Shown piece after piece: positions 25,426 through 34,479 of a DNA stretch of 64,000 nt (the first letter of the stretch is position 1; every line of letters starts with the position of its first letter). The notes beneath the pieces were generated by a model. It had not been told where the DNA came from, did no database searches, and saw only the letters and a list, made by a program, of their open reading frames with translations. A program made the translations under genes and the position numbers. The stretch comes from Membranihabitans marinus (GTDB lineage Bacteria; Bacteroidota; Bacteroidia; Chitinophagales; Saprospiraceae): NCBI RefSeq assembly GCF_019802045.1, contig NZ_JAHVHU010000002.1, positions 496,001-560,000 of the forward strand, read 5' to 3'.

Positions 25426-26352
25426 ATGGAAAATATGTTTCAAGGCATTTGGCCGGCGATGTTTACGCCGGTCGATAATGAAGGCAATCCCGCATTTGGT
25501 GAATTGGAAAAGATCACGGACTGCCTCATCAGGGACGGAGTAGACGGACTTTATCTTCTGGGATCTACCGGGCAGGGGGTGTTGTTTAAAGAAGCACAAC
25601 GGAAAAAAATATTGGAGGTCGTTCAGGATGTGAACGCAGAACGGGTCCCCATTATGGTGCAAGTGGGATCCATGACCACGCGGGATTCAAAAGCGCTTGC
25701 CTGCCATGCTGAAAACGCGGGTGCCGATGCGATATCTTCGGTGGGCCCGGTTTACTTTCCGGGGGGTGCGGATATGGTGTTGACCCATTACCGGGATATC
25801 GCACAAACCACCCAATTGCCTTTTTTCCCTTATCAACTGGGAAGCACCTCGATTAAGGGAGACATCAACGATTTTATACGAGCTTTGCTGGATATGCCCC
25901 AGGTTCAAGGAATGAAATTGACCACTACTGATCTTATTCAGATCAGTACCATCCACAATTATGCCGGAGATCGCTTAAAATTATTCAGTGGTGCCGATGA
26001 GTTGCTGTGTCATTCCTCCCTATGTGGAACCGTGGGCGCCATAGGAAGCTTTTATAATTTCTGGTACAAAGAATGTGCACATGTAAGGAATACATTTATC
26101 AATGGTGATTTTGAACTCGCCAAGGACTTTATGCTGGAATTTCAGCGTACGATATTTGAAGTATTACCCAACGTATGGACGTTTTTTAGGGCGGCAATGA
26201 AGCTCAAGTATCAGGTAGATATTGGACCAGCTGTCCGACCTGTAGGTAATAATAACCAGAAATGGGAAGTGGGTGAGGTTCAACAGATAATGGACCGAAT
26301 CGAAGAAGTGGCAAAAGTTAAGGCTGAGGTAGAGGTAAAGGCTAAGGTTTAG
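25426..26352 (+). CDS. Dihydrodipicolinate synthase / N-acetylneuraminate lyase family protein
   Basis: A 308-residue class I (Schiff base) aldolase of the DapA/NanA superfamily. The phosphate/carboxylate loop is GSTGQG (about residue 46, with Gln where Glu is usual), the catalytic Tyr is in FFPYQLG (about 137) and the Schiff-base Lys is in GMKLTT (about 165). NanA members split sialic acid to pyruvate and N-acetylmannosamine, which suits the many sialidase-like genes. The Tyr-Gln motif departs from both textbook DapA and NanA, so another 2-keto-3-deoxy acid may be the substrate. The C-terminus ends in a low-complexity Lys/Val/Glu tail (VAKVKAEVEVKAKV) that looks like a recent extension. Confidence 0.85.
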   Translation: MENMFQGIWPAMFTPVDNEGNPAFGELEKITDCLIRDGVDGLYLLGSTGQGVLFKEAQRKKILEVVQDVNAERVPIMVQVGSMTTRDSKALACHAENAGADAISSVGPVYFPGGADMVLTHYRDIAQTTQLPFFPYQLGSTSIKGDINDFIRALLDMPQVQGMKLTTTDLIQISTIHNYAGDRLKLFSGADELLCHSSLCGTVGAIGSFYNFWYKECAHVRNTFINGDFELAKDFMLEFQRTIFEVLPNVWTFFRAAMKLKYQVDIGPAVRPVGNNNQKWEVGEVQQIMDRIEEVAKVKAEVEVKAKV

Positions 26353-26416
26353 ACTAAGCTTACCCTATACCATTAAGTACGATAGAGGATGGTGGAAGGA
26401 GGATGCCGCTTAGCCA

Positions 26417-26440
26417 GCGGGCAAGCGACCCGCCTTTTAC
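26417..26440 (+). terminator. Possible weak terminator after the DapA-family gene
   Basis: A GCGGG stem pairs with CCCGC across a seven-base loop and is followed by CTTTTAC. The stem is short and the T tract only four long, so partial read-through into ridA is likely. Confidence 0.35.
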
Positions 26441-26489
26441 CTTATCCTATTTAATATTTCATCAAAATAAATAATAAATAAAACAAAAA

Positions 26490-26870
26490 ATGAAGAAAGT
26501 AATCACAGGAAAAGATGTACCAAAGAGTTCTTTGCCTTTCTCACCTGCATTGCAGGTCGGAGAATGGGTTTTTGTGTCCGGACAGGCCTCTGTTGATGAA
26601 TCCGGGAATATTGTCAACGATACTTTTGAAGGGGAGTGTCGGCGGTCATTTGAAAACGTAAAGAAGGTCTTGGCGGGAGCCGGACTGACGCTGGATGACG
26701 TGGTCCAGGTCCGTAACTATGTCGGTAAACAGGCGTATCTACCGGAATTCAATAAAATTTACCGGGAGTATTTTAATGAACCCTATCCGGCTCGGACGAC
26801 CATTATGAATTGTCTGGGGAGCCTGCTAAAATTTGAAATTGAAGTGATTGCAATGAAGCCTTCCGAATGA
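26490..26870 (+). CDS. RidA/YjgF family enamine/imine deaminase
   Basis: A 126-residue RidA-like protein. The family features are present: GEWVFVSGQ near residue 26, a central NVKKVLAGAGLTLDDVVQV helix-strand unit, and the PARTT motif with the Arg that salt-bridges the substrate carboxylate near residue 105. RidA proteins hydrolyse reactive 2-aminoacrylate-type enamines formed by PLP-dependent dehydratases. Here it probably acts with the threonine-synthase-like enzyme at 24270. It overlaps the M81 peptidase gene through ATGA. The substitution of the usual hydrophobic pocket residues by NCLGS after PARTT hints at a subfamily other than the housekeeping RidA. Confidence 0.92.
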   Translation: MKKVITGKDVPKSSLPFSPALQVGEWVFVSGQASVDESGNIVNDTFEGECRRSFENVKKVLAGAGLTLDDVVQVRNYVGKQAYLPEFNKIYREYFNEPYPARTTIMNCLGSLLKFEIEVIAMKPSE

Positions 26871-28345
26871 AAAAGAGAATAGCTTTAGCAGGGATATATC
26901 ACGAGTCCAATACTTTTTTGCCGACTAAAACCACCCGGGAAGATTTTCAAAACGGGCATTTGTTTTATGACCAGGCTATACGTGAAGAGTACCAGGAGGC
27001 GCATCACGAAATCGGCGGAATACTCGAGGTGTTTGATAAATCTAATGTCGATATCTATCCTTTGTTTTTTGCTGAGGCCACACCCGGTGGAATGATCACG
27101 AAAGATACCTATTTACAGTTGGTGTCCGATCTTTTGTCGAAATTGCAAGAATATGGTCCGTGGGACGGAGTGATGGTATGCGCGCATGGAGCGGCAGTAG
27201 CCGAAGAATATCCGGATATGGATGGAGATTGGTTAAGTCAGGTCCGGCAGCAGGTGGGAGGTCAGGTTCCTGTGGTGTGCACCATTGATCCGCACGCCAA
27301 TGTCAGTACTCGGATGATCAATGCCACAGACGCTATGGTAGCTTATTCCACCAACCCACATCTCGATCAGCGGGAGACCGGCCGGAAAGCAGCCCGATTG
27401 ATGTTGGATCATTTGTCCGGCCGGGTTGTCCTTACTCAGATTTTGTCGAAGCCCCGTGTGTCCATAAGTATTGAACAACAAGCTACGGCAGAATACCCTT
27501 GTTCGCTGTTGTATGCACAGGCTGCCGAGTTTCTTAAGTTGACCGGGTTGTTATCCATTAGCATAGTCTTGGGTTTCCCCTATTCGGATGTAGCGAAAAT
27601 GGGTTCTGCCTTTATAGTGGTGGCCGATGATCAGCGAGGTGAAGCGGATCATGCGGCTAAATCCATGGGGATTTATCTGGAAGAAAATCGGCATTTGTTT
27701 GTAGGTGAGCGGATCGATGCGCAGGCAGCAGTCGAGAAAGCAATGGAGATGGAATCCCCGGTACTTCTGCTGGATATGGGAGATAATGTCGGTGGGGGCT
27801 CTCCCGGTGATGGAACAATTTTGCTGCAGGAGCTTGAAAATCATGGAGGACAGAGTTATTTTATTTGTCTTTTTGATCCGATGGCTGTGGAAGTAAGTGA
27901 TGGAGCTGGTGAAGGGGCAGATATCAGGCTGACAGTTGGAGGTGAAACAGATGAACTACATGGCTCACCCTGTACACTGAAGGTCAGCGTGGTGAAACTG
28001 GCCGATGGCGTATTCATTGAAAACGAACCGCGCCATGGCGGGCAGGTGAATTATAATATGGGGCGTATCGCCATCGTAGAGACGGCAGATGGATCCACTT
28101 TAATGTTGACCTCGAGAAGAATTCCGCCTTTTAGTCTGAGTCAACTCACAACTTTTGGAGTTGATCCTCAAAACTATGACGTCATCGTGGCCAAAGGGGT
28201 CAATGCGCCGGTAGCGGCCTATGCACCGGTGTGTCCGTCACTGATTCGGGTAAATACCCCGGGAGTCACTTGTGCTGATGCCACACAATTGGAGTTTAAA
28301 AATAGAAGAAAACCGTTGTTCCCATTTGAAGACTGGAGTTTATAA
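26867..28345 (+). CDS. M81 family (MlrC-like) metallopeptidase
   Basis: A 492-residue protein of the MlrC family, named after the enzyme that completes microcystin peptide degradation. Signature segments: GIYHESNTF at the N-terminus, CAHGAAVAEEYPDMDGD near residue 105, TIDPHANVS near 138 with putative metal-binding Asp and His, NPHLDQRETG, and GDNVGGGSPGDGT opening the C-terminal domain near 305. Homologs occur in many clusters unrelated to microcystin, so an amidase acting on a peptide-like or N-acyl substrate is a safer description. The start overlaps ridA by ATGA. No signal peptide is visible, so it should be cytoplasmic. Confidence 0.9.
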   Translation: MKKRIALAGIYHESNTFLPTKTTREDFQNGHLFYDQAIREEYQEAHHEIGGILEVFDKSNVDIYPLFFAEATPGGMITKDTYLQLVSDLLSKLQEYGPWDGVMVCAHGAAVAEEYPDMDGDWLSQVRQQVGGQVPVVCTIDPHANVSTRMINATDAMVAYSTNPHLDQRETGRKAARLMLDHLSGRVVLTQILSKPRVSISIEQQATAEYPCSLLYAQAAEFLKLTGLLSISIVLGFPYSDVAKMGSAFIVVADDQRGEADHAAKSMGIYLEENRHLFVGERIDAQAAVEKAMEMESPVLLLDMGDNVGGGSPGDGTILLQELENHGGQSYFICLFDPMAVEVSDGAGEGADIRLTVGGETDELHGSPCTLKVSVVKLADGVFIENEPRHGGQVNYNMGRIAIVETADGSTLMLTSRRIPPFSLSQLTTFGVDPQNYDVIVAKGVNAPVAAYAPVCPSLIRVNTPGVTCADATQLEFKNRRKPLFPFEDWSL

Positions 28346-28625
28346 TTGTTAATGCTTAATTTTTAATTATTAATTGTGTGTGAGTGGATGGGTGAAGGAG
28401 CTTGCTGCATATCCTGAACGATTGAGTAGCGCCTTTAACCTTATTTCTCAAGCCCACAGGACGACTATTATAGATTAAGACAATCGAAATACGCCTTTCC
28501 GCAGGAGAAGTGTTCCAGAAAAGCCAGGTTTGCACTTAAAAATGCGATAACCTTTTTATAAACCATGTTTTGATAAAAACAATAAGGAAATCATGCAATA
28601 CATAAATCGAAACAATCAATAAGTA

Positions 28626-29468
28626 ATGAGAACCCACTGGAAGAAAAAATTAGATGTGGAATATTACACCGAAGGGCCCGGACTGGATGCACCCGGTAAC
28701 CTGTATTTTACGACGTTAACTGGCGGAAGGATTATGAAATTAACGCCGGAAGGGGCTGTGATTCCCTGGACCCGGTTGCAATGTCCCAATGGACAGCGTA
28801 TCCTGAAGAATGGTCGTCATCTTGTGTGTGATACGTTGGCAAGAGCCATTGTTGAATTAGATTCTGCCGGGAACGTCCTGGGTGATAAAGTCAAGACAAC
28901 GTGCGCCAACCATTCGTTCGAAGCCCCCAATGACTTGATCATGGATTCATCGGGTGGTTTTTATTTTACGGATTCTGTGCGGCATGTGGGGCAGGTGTTC
29001 TATGTGGGACCGGATGGCCGGGAAAATCGAGTGCTGGAAAATTTGGATTACCCCAACGGGATCGTCTTATCACCCGACAATCAAAAACTATTTATTGCCG
29101 AAAGTTATACAAACCGAATTCTGGTCGCAGAATTAGAAGAACCTGGAGTTGTGAAATCATTTCCGGATGTCTTTATTGATCTTCCTTCCAATCCCAATTC
29201 CTTCGACCTTCAAAGGATGCCTTTTACAGCCAATTTGCCGGATGGTATCGCTTTTGATGACCGCGGAAGATTGTGGGTCGCTCATTACGGAATGGGGGCA
29301 TTGCAGGTGATTGATTCCGCCGGGCAACTCATCGATACCGTGGAGACAGGAATTCCCGCCACCAGTAATCTGTGTTTTTCGCCCGATTACAAATCTGTTT
29401 ATGTGACTGGCGGAAGGGGTGAGCCCGGCCCGGGCATGATTCATCAAATATTTATTGAATTCTTTTGA
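28626..29468 (+). CDS. SMP-30/gluconolactonase-like protein
   Basis: A 280-residue six-bladed propeller of the SMP-30/gluconolactonase family. Expected metal ligands are visible: Glu in YTEGPG (about residue 17), Asn in EAPNDL (about 101), and the Asn/Asp pairs in YPNGIVLSPD (about 141) and LPDGIAFDD (about 203). Family members hydrolyse sugar lactones using a bound divalent metal. No signal peptide is seen, so a cytoplasmic lactonase is likely; it could act after a sugar-1-dehydrogenase such as the SDR at 23452. A 280-base gap separates it from the M81 gene, so it may have its own promoter together with the mutarotase. Confidence 0.88.
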   Translation: MRTHWKKKLDVEYYTEGPGLDAPGNLYFTTLTGGRIMKLTPEGAVIPWTRLQCPNGQRILKNGRHLVCDTLARAIVELDSAGNVLGDKVKTTCANHSFEAPNDLIMDSSGGFYFTDSVRHVGQVFYVGPDGRENRVLENLDYPNGIVLSPDNQKLFIAESYTNRILVAELEEPGVVKSFPDVFIDLPSNPNSFDLQRMPFTANLPDGIAFDDRGRLWVAHYGMGALQVIDSAGQLIDTVETGIPATSNLCFSPDYKSVYVTGGRGEPGPGMIHQIFIEFF

Positions 29469-29479
29469 ACGACCCATTT

Positions 29480-30544
29480 ATGAAAAAGTACCTATATATT
29501 TTTGCTGCTATTTTTCTTTATTCTACCACCTCATTGTTCGGACAAAATGGTGATTTAACGATTTCTGAACTCCCACCTATTCCGGACCAGGAAGGATTTG
29601 CTGGAATGTTCACCGGCGTCAGTGGCGGAGCTTTGCTGTGCATGGGGGGAGCCAACTTTCCGAATGGAAGACCCTGGGAGGATGGGCAAAAAGTCTGGTA
29701 TGATTACATCTATGTGCTGGAGAGTGAAAACGGTGAATGGAACGAAGCAGAACAAAAGCTACCTTATCCATTGGGATATGGTGTGTCTGTGACTTATAAG
29801 GACGAGGTATTGCTAATTGGTGGAAGCAATGCGGATGGACATTACTCTGGAGTCGTCGGGGTGAAATATAAGAATGGAAAGATAGTCATAGACTATAATT
29901 ACCCTGATTTACCCGTTTCACTTGCCATGATGTCCGGTGCTTTAGTGGGCGAGACGATATATATAGCCGGTGGATTAGAAACTCCGACTGGTTCTCCAAC
30001 CAATCATTTTTTTGCCCTCGACTTGTCTTTGGATCCCGGGAATAGACAGTGGGAAGAATTAGAATCCTGGCCAGGTTCTGCTCGGTTATTATCTGTTGCT
30101 GCCTCCAAAGATGAAAAGTTTTACCTGTTTAGTGGAATTTATTCCTTCAAAAACCCGGAAGGCCAACCAGACCGGACTCTGTTAAGGGATGCCTATGTTT
30201 TTGATCCCGGGAAGGAGCGTTGGACTGCGTTGCCTACGCTGCCCCGGGCGGTGGCGGCTGCACCTAATCCGGCTCCGGTTCTAGGTCTGAATCATATCCT
30301 TTTTCCGGGCGGATTGGATAGTGCAACAGCTGTTTATCCTGATCCGGAGACCCACCCCGGTTTTCTGGATGATGTCCTGGCGTACAATACATTGAGTAAG
30401 ACTTATGGATCGGTCGGGACCTTGCCGGAGGGAGCTTCGAGGGTTACCTTGCCAAGCACACAGTGGAAGGGGGTTTGGGTGATCCCCAATGGCGAATCCG
30501 GTCCAGGTGTACGATCACCAAAGGTGTATACGATATCAAACTAA
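29480..30544 (+). CDS. Cyclically permuted mutarotase family protein (NanM-like kelch propeller)
   Basis: 354 residues from ATG 29480; an in-frame TTG at 29465 would overlap the lactonase stop and only adds five residues before a clean signal peptide (cleavage after SLFGQ, about residue 21). The sequence opens with SELPPIPDQ and FAGMFTG, followed by GGANFP and a KVWYDYIYVLE block, which characterise the Bacteroidota cyclically permuted relatives of N-acetylneuraminate mutarotase. Kelch turns such as LLIGGSNADG and IYIAGGLE follow. These periplasmic proteins speed the alpha-to-beta interconversion of free sialic acid after sialidase release. It is the strongest single hint that the substrate is sialic-acid-like. 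Confidence 0.88.
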   Translation: MKKYLYIFAAIFLYSTTSLFGQNGDLTISELPPIPDQEGFAGMFTGVSGGALLCMGGANFPNGRPWEDGQKVWYDYIYVLESENGEWNEAEQKLPYPLGYGVSVTYKDEVLLIGGSNADGHYSGVVGVKYKNGKIVIDYNYPDLPVSLAMMSGALVGETIYIAGGLETPTGSPTNHFFALDLSLDPGNRQWEELESWPGSARLLSVAASKDEKFYLFSGIYSFKNPEGQPDRTLLRDAYVFDPGKERWTALPTLPRAVAAAPNPAPVLGLNHILFPGGLDSATAVYPDPETHPGFLDDVLAYNTLSKTYGSVGTLPEGASRVTLPSTQWKGVWVIPNGESGPGVRSPKVYTISN

Positions 30545-30713
30545 TTTGCTTTTTGGATTCCGAACGGTTTTTATTGTTCAGCCAGCATGAATGTTTTTTT
30601 TATCGGAAAGGGTGCTATTAAAGGTGTATTCTTAATCGGATGCGCTGGGGTTGACCCGGTCTGCACACTTTGGTGTGATGTGTGAAATAAAGATATTATT
30701 ATTAATTTTGACA

Positions 30714-31484
30714 ATGGAAATCAAAAGAACTATTGGTCTTGTATTATCGGGCGGTGGCTATCGTGGTATTGCTCACATCGGAGCGATTCGGGCTATGGAG
30801 GAACATGGATTGGAAGCCAATTATGTTTCCGGAACCAGTGCCGGAGCGATCGTAGGTGCTCTGTACGCTGCCGGGTATTCCTGGAAGGAAATGTTGGATG
30901 TTTTTCAGAATATATCCATATTTTCTTTTTCAAATTATGCATTACGAAAACCGGGATTGATTGACAGCGATAAGTTCTACGAAACCTTTTTGAAGTATTT
31001 TCCAGACGATAATTTCAAGGTTTTGGAAAGAAAACTATTTGTCACGGCGACCGACCTGATTGGTAGTGGGACGAAGATATTTCATGAAGGCGAATTAATC
31101 CGCCCATTGTTAGCATCATCTGCTGTACCTGGTGTTTTTTCACCGATCGCGATGGATGAGACGCTCTATTGTGATGGGGGTGTCACCAACAATTTTCCCG
31201 TCGAACCACTTCAGATATTTTGTGATGCGATCTTAGGGGTGTATGTCAACCCATTGGAAAAAGTAACTACAAAGGATTTGAATTCTACGGCTGAAGTGGT
31301 TGAAAGAGCTTACCTTATCATCCGCGCTACAGCCTCTAAAAGTAAATTTACTGCTTGTGATGTTTTAATCGTACCACCAGAACTCAATCAATATGCCATT
31401 TTAAAGCGGTCCAATATGGATAAAATCTTTCAACTTGGATATGAAGAGGCAAAGAAAAGATTGCTCGAAAGCGGATTGATTTGA
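30714..31484 (+). CDS. Patatin-like phospholipase (cytoplasmic)
   Basis: 256 residues from the ATG at 30714; an upstream ATG at 30651 would add 21 residues with no family counterpart. Patatin motifs: oxyanion loop SGGGYRG (about residue 12), nucleophile GTSAG (about residue 41) and the catalytic Asp in DGG (about residue 155). No signal peptide or POTRA/barrel domain is present, so it is not the secreted two-domain type. It would hydrolyse acyl ester bonds of lipids in the cytoplasm or at the inner membrane. TAATTTTG lies just before the ATG and resembles the -7 element, but it is too close to the start to be convincing. The gene is convergent with the receptor gene on the minus strand and is probably unrelated to the glycan locus. 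Confidence 0.92.
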   Translation: MEIKRTIGLVLSGGGYRGIAHIGAIRAMEEHGLEANYVSGTSAGAIVGALYAAGYSWKEMLDVFQNISIFSFSNYALRKPGLIDSDKFYETFLKYFPDDNFKVLERKLFVTATDLIGSGTKIFHEGELIRPLLASSAVPGVFSPIAMDETLYCDGGVTNNFPVEPLQIFCDAILGVYVNPLEKVTTKDLNSTAEVVERAYLIIRATASKSKFTACDVLIVPPELNQYAILKRSNMDKIFQLGYEEAKKRLLESGLI

Positions 31485-31533
31485 AAATGCAAAAAACTCA
31501 TCATTCAAATATCTACGAATTACCACCTTTTGA

Positions 31534-34272
31534 TCAGATGTCAAAGTCTTCCCTCGTTGCCCCTTTGCTGAAGTGCCGGATGTTGTACGTGAAATTCAAC
31601 ATAAAATACTGTTGCAAGACGGTATTCTGCCGGTCTTCGATGTACAATTCATTGATGTTGCGACTTATATTATTGTTTTCATTGAACAGATCATATACTT
31701 TGAGACTGATTTCTCCCAGATTCTGTTTCATGATCTTTTTACCGAGACTCATGTTGACGAGTAACACGTTGTTATTGTACCCGTCGGATAATCCGGAATC
31801 CATCCGGTGTGAGATATCAGTGCGATAGGTGAGTCCTTTCCATATAATCCAGTCAGCCCGGATCCGGCTTCGTTGGTTGAAGTAGCGGTTGTTGAGTTGC
31901 GGACGCAGGGTGTTGTCGACGAAATTGTAACTGGACCGGGTAGAGATATTGAAATCTATTTTATCGCTGATGTTACTGCTGAGTGAAATTCCTGCCCGAA
32001 GCCCTGTGGACTTTGATAGGTTGGATGTTTCATTAATGACACCTGGTCGACGTGTCAATCCGGCTGCACTCCATACATTGAAGTTGGATTGGATGAATTT
32101 TAATGGAAGCCCGTAATTCGCATAGGCCCACAAATTCCAATATCCATCCACGTTGACGGGCTTGACCAATTGCGAACCTTTTTCAAGGGCAATGTCGTCT
32201 GTGATTGGTGTATATTCCTCCGCGATAAATGTACTGTTTGCTATATAATCTTCTGTAATTCGAGAAGATGCACCTGCATAAAAGGAATGCTCGTTTTCAG
32301 GATTCCGGGCTTTGAACCGCATGCGCAATCGATGGGTGTAGGTCGGATCCAGATCAGGGTTTCCTGTGCTGAGACGCAGTGGATTGGCGTCGTTAATCAC
32401 GCTTTGCAATTGACCGATGGAGGGTTTGCCCGTCCAGGTGTAGTAATTTAATTCTACATTTTTATTTTTGGTCCACTCATAATCCAATCGAAGGGTGGGC
32501 AGGAAAGCGGAGACAGTTCGGTCATTGACGAAAGGCGCCGGAAAAAACTGGTTGTTTTGCAGCGATACATGTTCATATTCCAGTTCCGCTTGTGCTTTGA
32601 AATTCTCAATTTTATACTGATACCCCAATTCTATTTCCTGGGAAATGTAATAACTTTCAAAAGTGTTGCTGAGCGAGGTGTCCAGACGCAACTCGTCGTT
32701 GGGCCCGTCAGGATCCTCATAAATGTCATAGAGTAATTTGTCTGAGTCGTCGATCCGGTTACCTATTCCATATTCCAGTTCGATCATGCTTCGATCGCCG
32801 AACCCCTCCGTGAATGAACCGCGGGCACTCCAGGATATTCCCGTCCGAGCCAGTGTTGACTTTTGATTTAGATCTTCGGTGGTCGGCGCATTTTCATTGT
32901 AAAAAATATTGTGTCCGGTTCGATAAGATAGATCCGTATTGGTGTGATATCCTCCATGTGTATTTATGGTTAAGCTTCGACCTTTCTTGTCAAACTTATG
33001 GCTGTAGAGCAATGAACCAGAGTAATCGTTATTCTGATGATCATTGGACCTTTTATTGGATGTCTCATTAATGGGATTTGCGTTGAGTGCTGTGGCCCCG
33101 TCCATGGATGTGTTATTCTGATCATTGACCAGGCTGATACGCGGTTTGAAGATAAACTTATTTCGGTCATCCATTTCATATTCTACCCGGAGATTGAAGC
33201 GGTGGTCCTGATTGAGGTTGTCCTGAGTATTGCTTTGGTCATAGATTTGCCCGGAGTCAGAAGGCAGGATATATTCCCGGGTCAATTGACTGGCTCCTTC
33301 ATTGTTCCGATGACTGTAGTGATAACTTCCACTTACTTCCAGTTTATCGTTCCATTCGTTGCTGAATTGAACCCCGATGTTATTTGTGTTAATAATTCCA
33401 TTTTGGGTACGAACCTCATCCTGACTGTTGGGGTCGGCTGAGTAGGAGACGGCATTGACGTTGTTGCTCATACCGGTCACGGTGATCCGCCGATCGTCAT
33501 TAAAAAAGTTTACATTGGCGCCGAGTTCATATCGATCATCGGAGCCATAACCCCCAGAGGTTCGGCCAAACTGGGCACGTTTGCTGTCCGGTTTGGTGAT
33601 GATGTTAATCGTGCGCGCTTCGTCCCCGTCATCAAAACCACTCAATTCTGCTTTGTCGCTTTTTTTATCGTACACCTGCACTTTATCAATAATTTCAGCG
33701 GGTAGACTCTCCAAGGCGAGCTTGACATTGTTGCCAAAAAAGGGTTTCCCGTCAATAAGGATTTTCGCTACATCTTCACCCTGCGCTTGTAGTTTCCCGT
33801 CCTGCATCATGATCCCGGGCATTTTTTCCACGAGATCCTTTCCGCTGGCATCGGCGAGGGTGGTATAGGCCCCGGCATTGAACTGGGTGGTATCTCCTTT
33901 TTGCGTGCTCATGGTCGCTTCACCCAGGATCACGACTTCATCGAGGGTTTGTGCTTGGGGGTTGAGTTCGATCGTAGAAATGGTTTTGTCCTGATCTGCG
34001 TTCACGGGCAGGTAGGTGGTTTGATAACCCAGGTACTGCACTTTGATCAGGTACTGTCCTTTTTTTACTTTTTCCAGTTCAAAATAGCCGTCCAAATCTG
34101 TCGTTGTCCCGGAGACTATCGTAGAATCTTCCGGGTTCAACAAGGCAACAGTAGCCAGTGGAATTCCTTCTTCTTCCTGCGGGTCTTCGACCGTTCCGGT
34201 TAATAAATAGTTTTGTGAAAATGCTGGTGTTAACGTGATGAACAGCAAAACAAAAAGATGAGTAAAGCGCAT
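31534..34272 (-). CDS. TonB-dependent outer-membrane receptor with carboxypeptidase-like N-domain
   Basis: 912 residues from the ATG at 34272, chosen because it directly precedes a signal peptide (MRFTHLF…TPAFSQ); an ATG 11 codons earlier would spoil it. A CarboxypepD-reg-like beta domain spans about 23-105 (GIPLATVALL, DLDGYFEL, YLGYQTTY), then a plug (DLVEKMPGIMM, ILIDGKPFFG) and a large barrel of the 'outer membrane beta-barrel family' type, ending in MLNFTYNIRHFSKG and a short tail. It differs from the SusC type: no SusD partner follows. The ligand is unknown. It stands alone on the minus strand, convergent with the patatin gene. Confidence 0.92.
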   Translation of the reverse strand: MRFTHLFVLLFITLTPAFSQNYLLTGTVEDPQEEEGIPLATVALLNPEDSTIVSGTTTDLDGYFELEKVKKGQYLIKVQYLGYQTTYLPVNADQDKTISTIELNPQAQTLDEVVILGEATMSTQKGDTTQFNAGAYTTLADASGKDLVEKMPGIMMQDGKLQAQGEDVAKILIDGKPFFGNNVKLALESLPAEIIDKVQVYDKKSDKAELSGFDDGDEARTINIITKPDSKRAQFGRTSGGYGSDDRYELGANVNFFNDDRRITVTGMSNNVNAVSYSADPNSQDEVRTQNGIINTNNIGVQFSNEWNDKLEVSGSYHYSHRNNEGASQLTREYILPSDSGQIYDQSNTQDNLNQDHRFNLRVEYEMDDRNKFIFKPRISLVNDQNNTSMDGATALNANPINETSNKRSNDHQNNDYSGSLLYSHKFDKKGRSLTINTHGGYHTNTDLSYRTGHNIFYNENAPTTEDLNQKSTLARTGISWSARGSFTEGFGDRSMIELEYGIGNRIDDSDKLLYDIYEDPDGPNDELRLDTSLSNTFESYYISQEIELGYQYKIENFKAQAELEYEHVSLQNNQFFPAPFVNDRTVSAFLPTLRLDYEWTKNKNVELNYYTWTGKPSIGQLQSVINDANPLRLSTGNPDLDPTYTHRLRMRFKARNPENEHSFYAGASSRITEDYIANSTFIAEEYTPITDDIALEKGSQLVKPVNVDGYWNLWAYANYGLPLKFIQSNFNVWSAAGLTRRPGVINETSNLSKSTGLRAGISLSSNISDKIDFNISTRSSYNFVDNTLRPQLNNRYFNQRSRIRADWIIWKGLTYRTDISHRMDSGLSDGYNNNVLLVNMSLGKKIMKQNLGEISLKVYDLFNENNNISRNINELYIEDRQNTVLQQYFMLNFTYNIRHFSKGATREDFDI

Positions 34273-34479
34273 TGTGAAAATTTCGGGATTGGAATAATCG
34301 ATCATTCAGCTATAAAGTTACGAAATTCGTCCTGAAACCGTGAACGTGCCCGGATTTTAAGGAAAGTTTGAGAGAATTAATGGAATATAGGAGCATGGTG
34401 CACATGAGGATGGTATGCAAGGTGTTACATATCAATATTCAGGTGGTCATTTTGGGTTGTTTGGGATCCTTCATAACTA

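Noticed and set aside
31481-33868. Several plus-strand open frames opposite the TonB-dependent receptor gene
   Set aside because: They are antisense shadows of a clear 912-residue receptor gene and have no motifs of their own.
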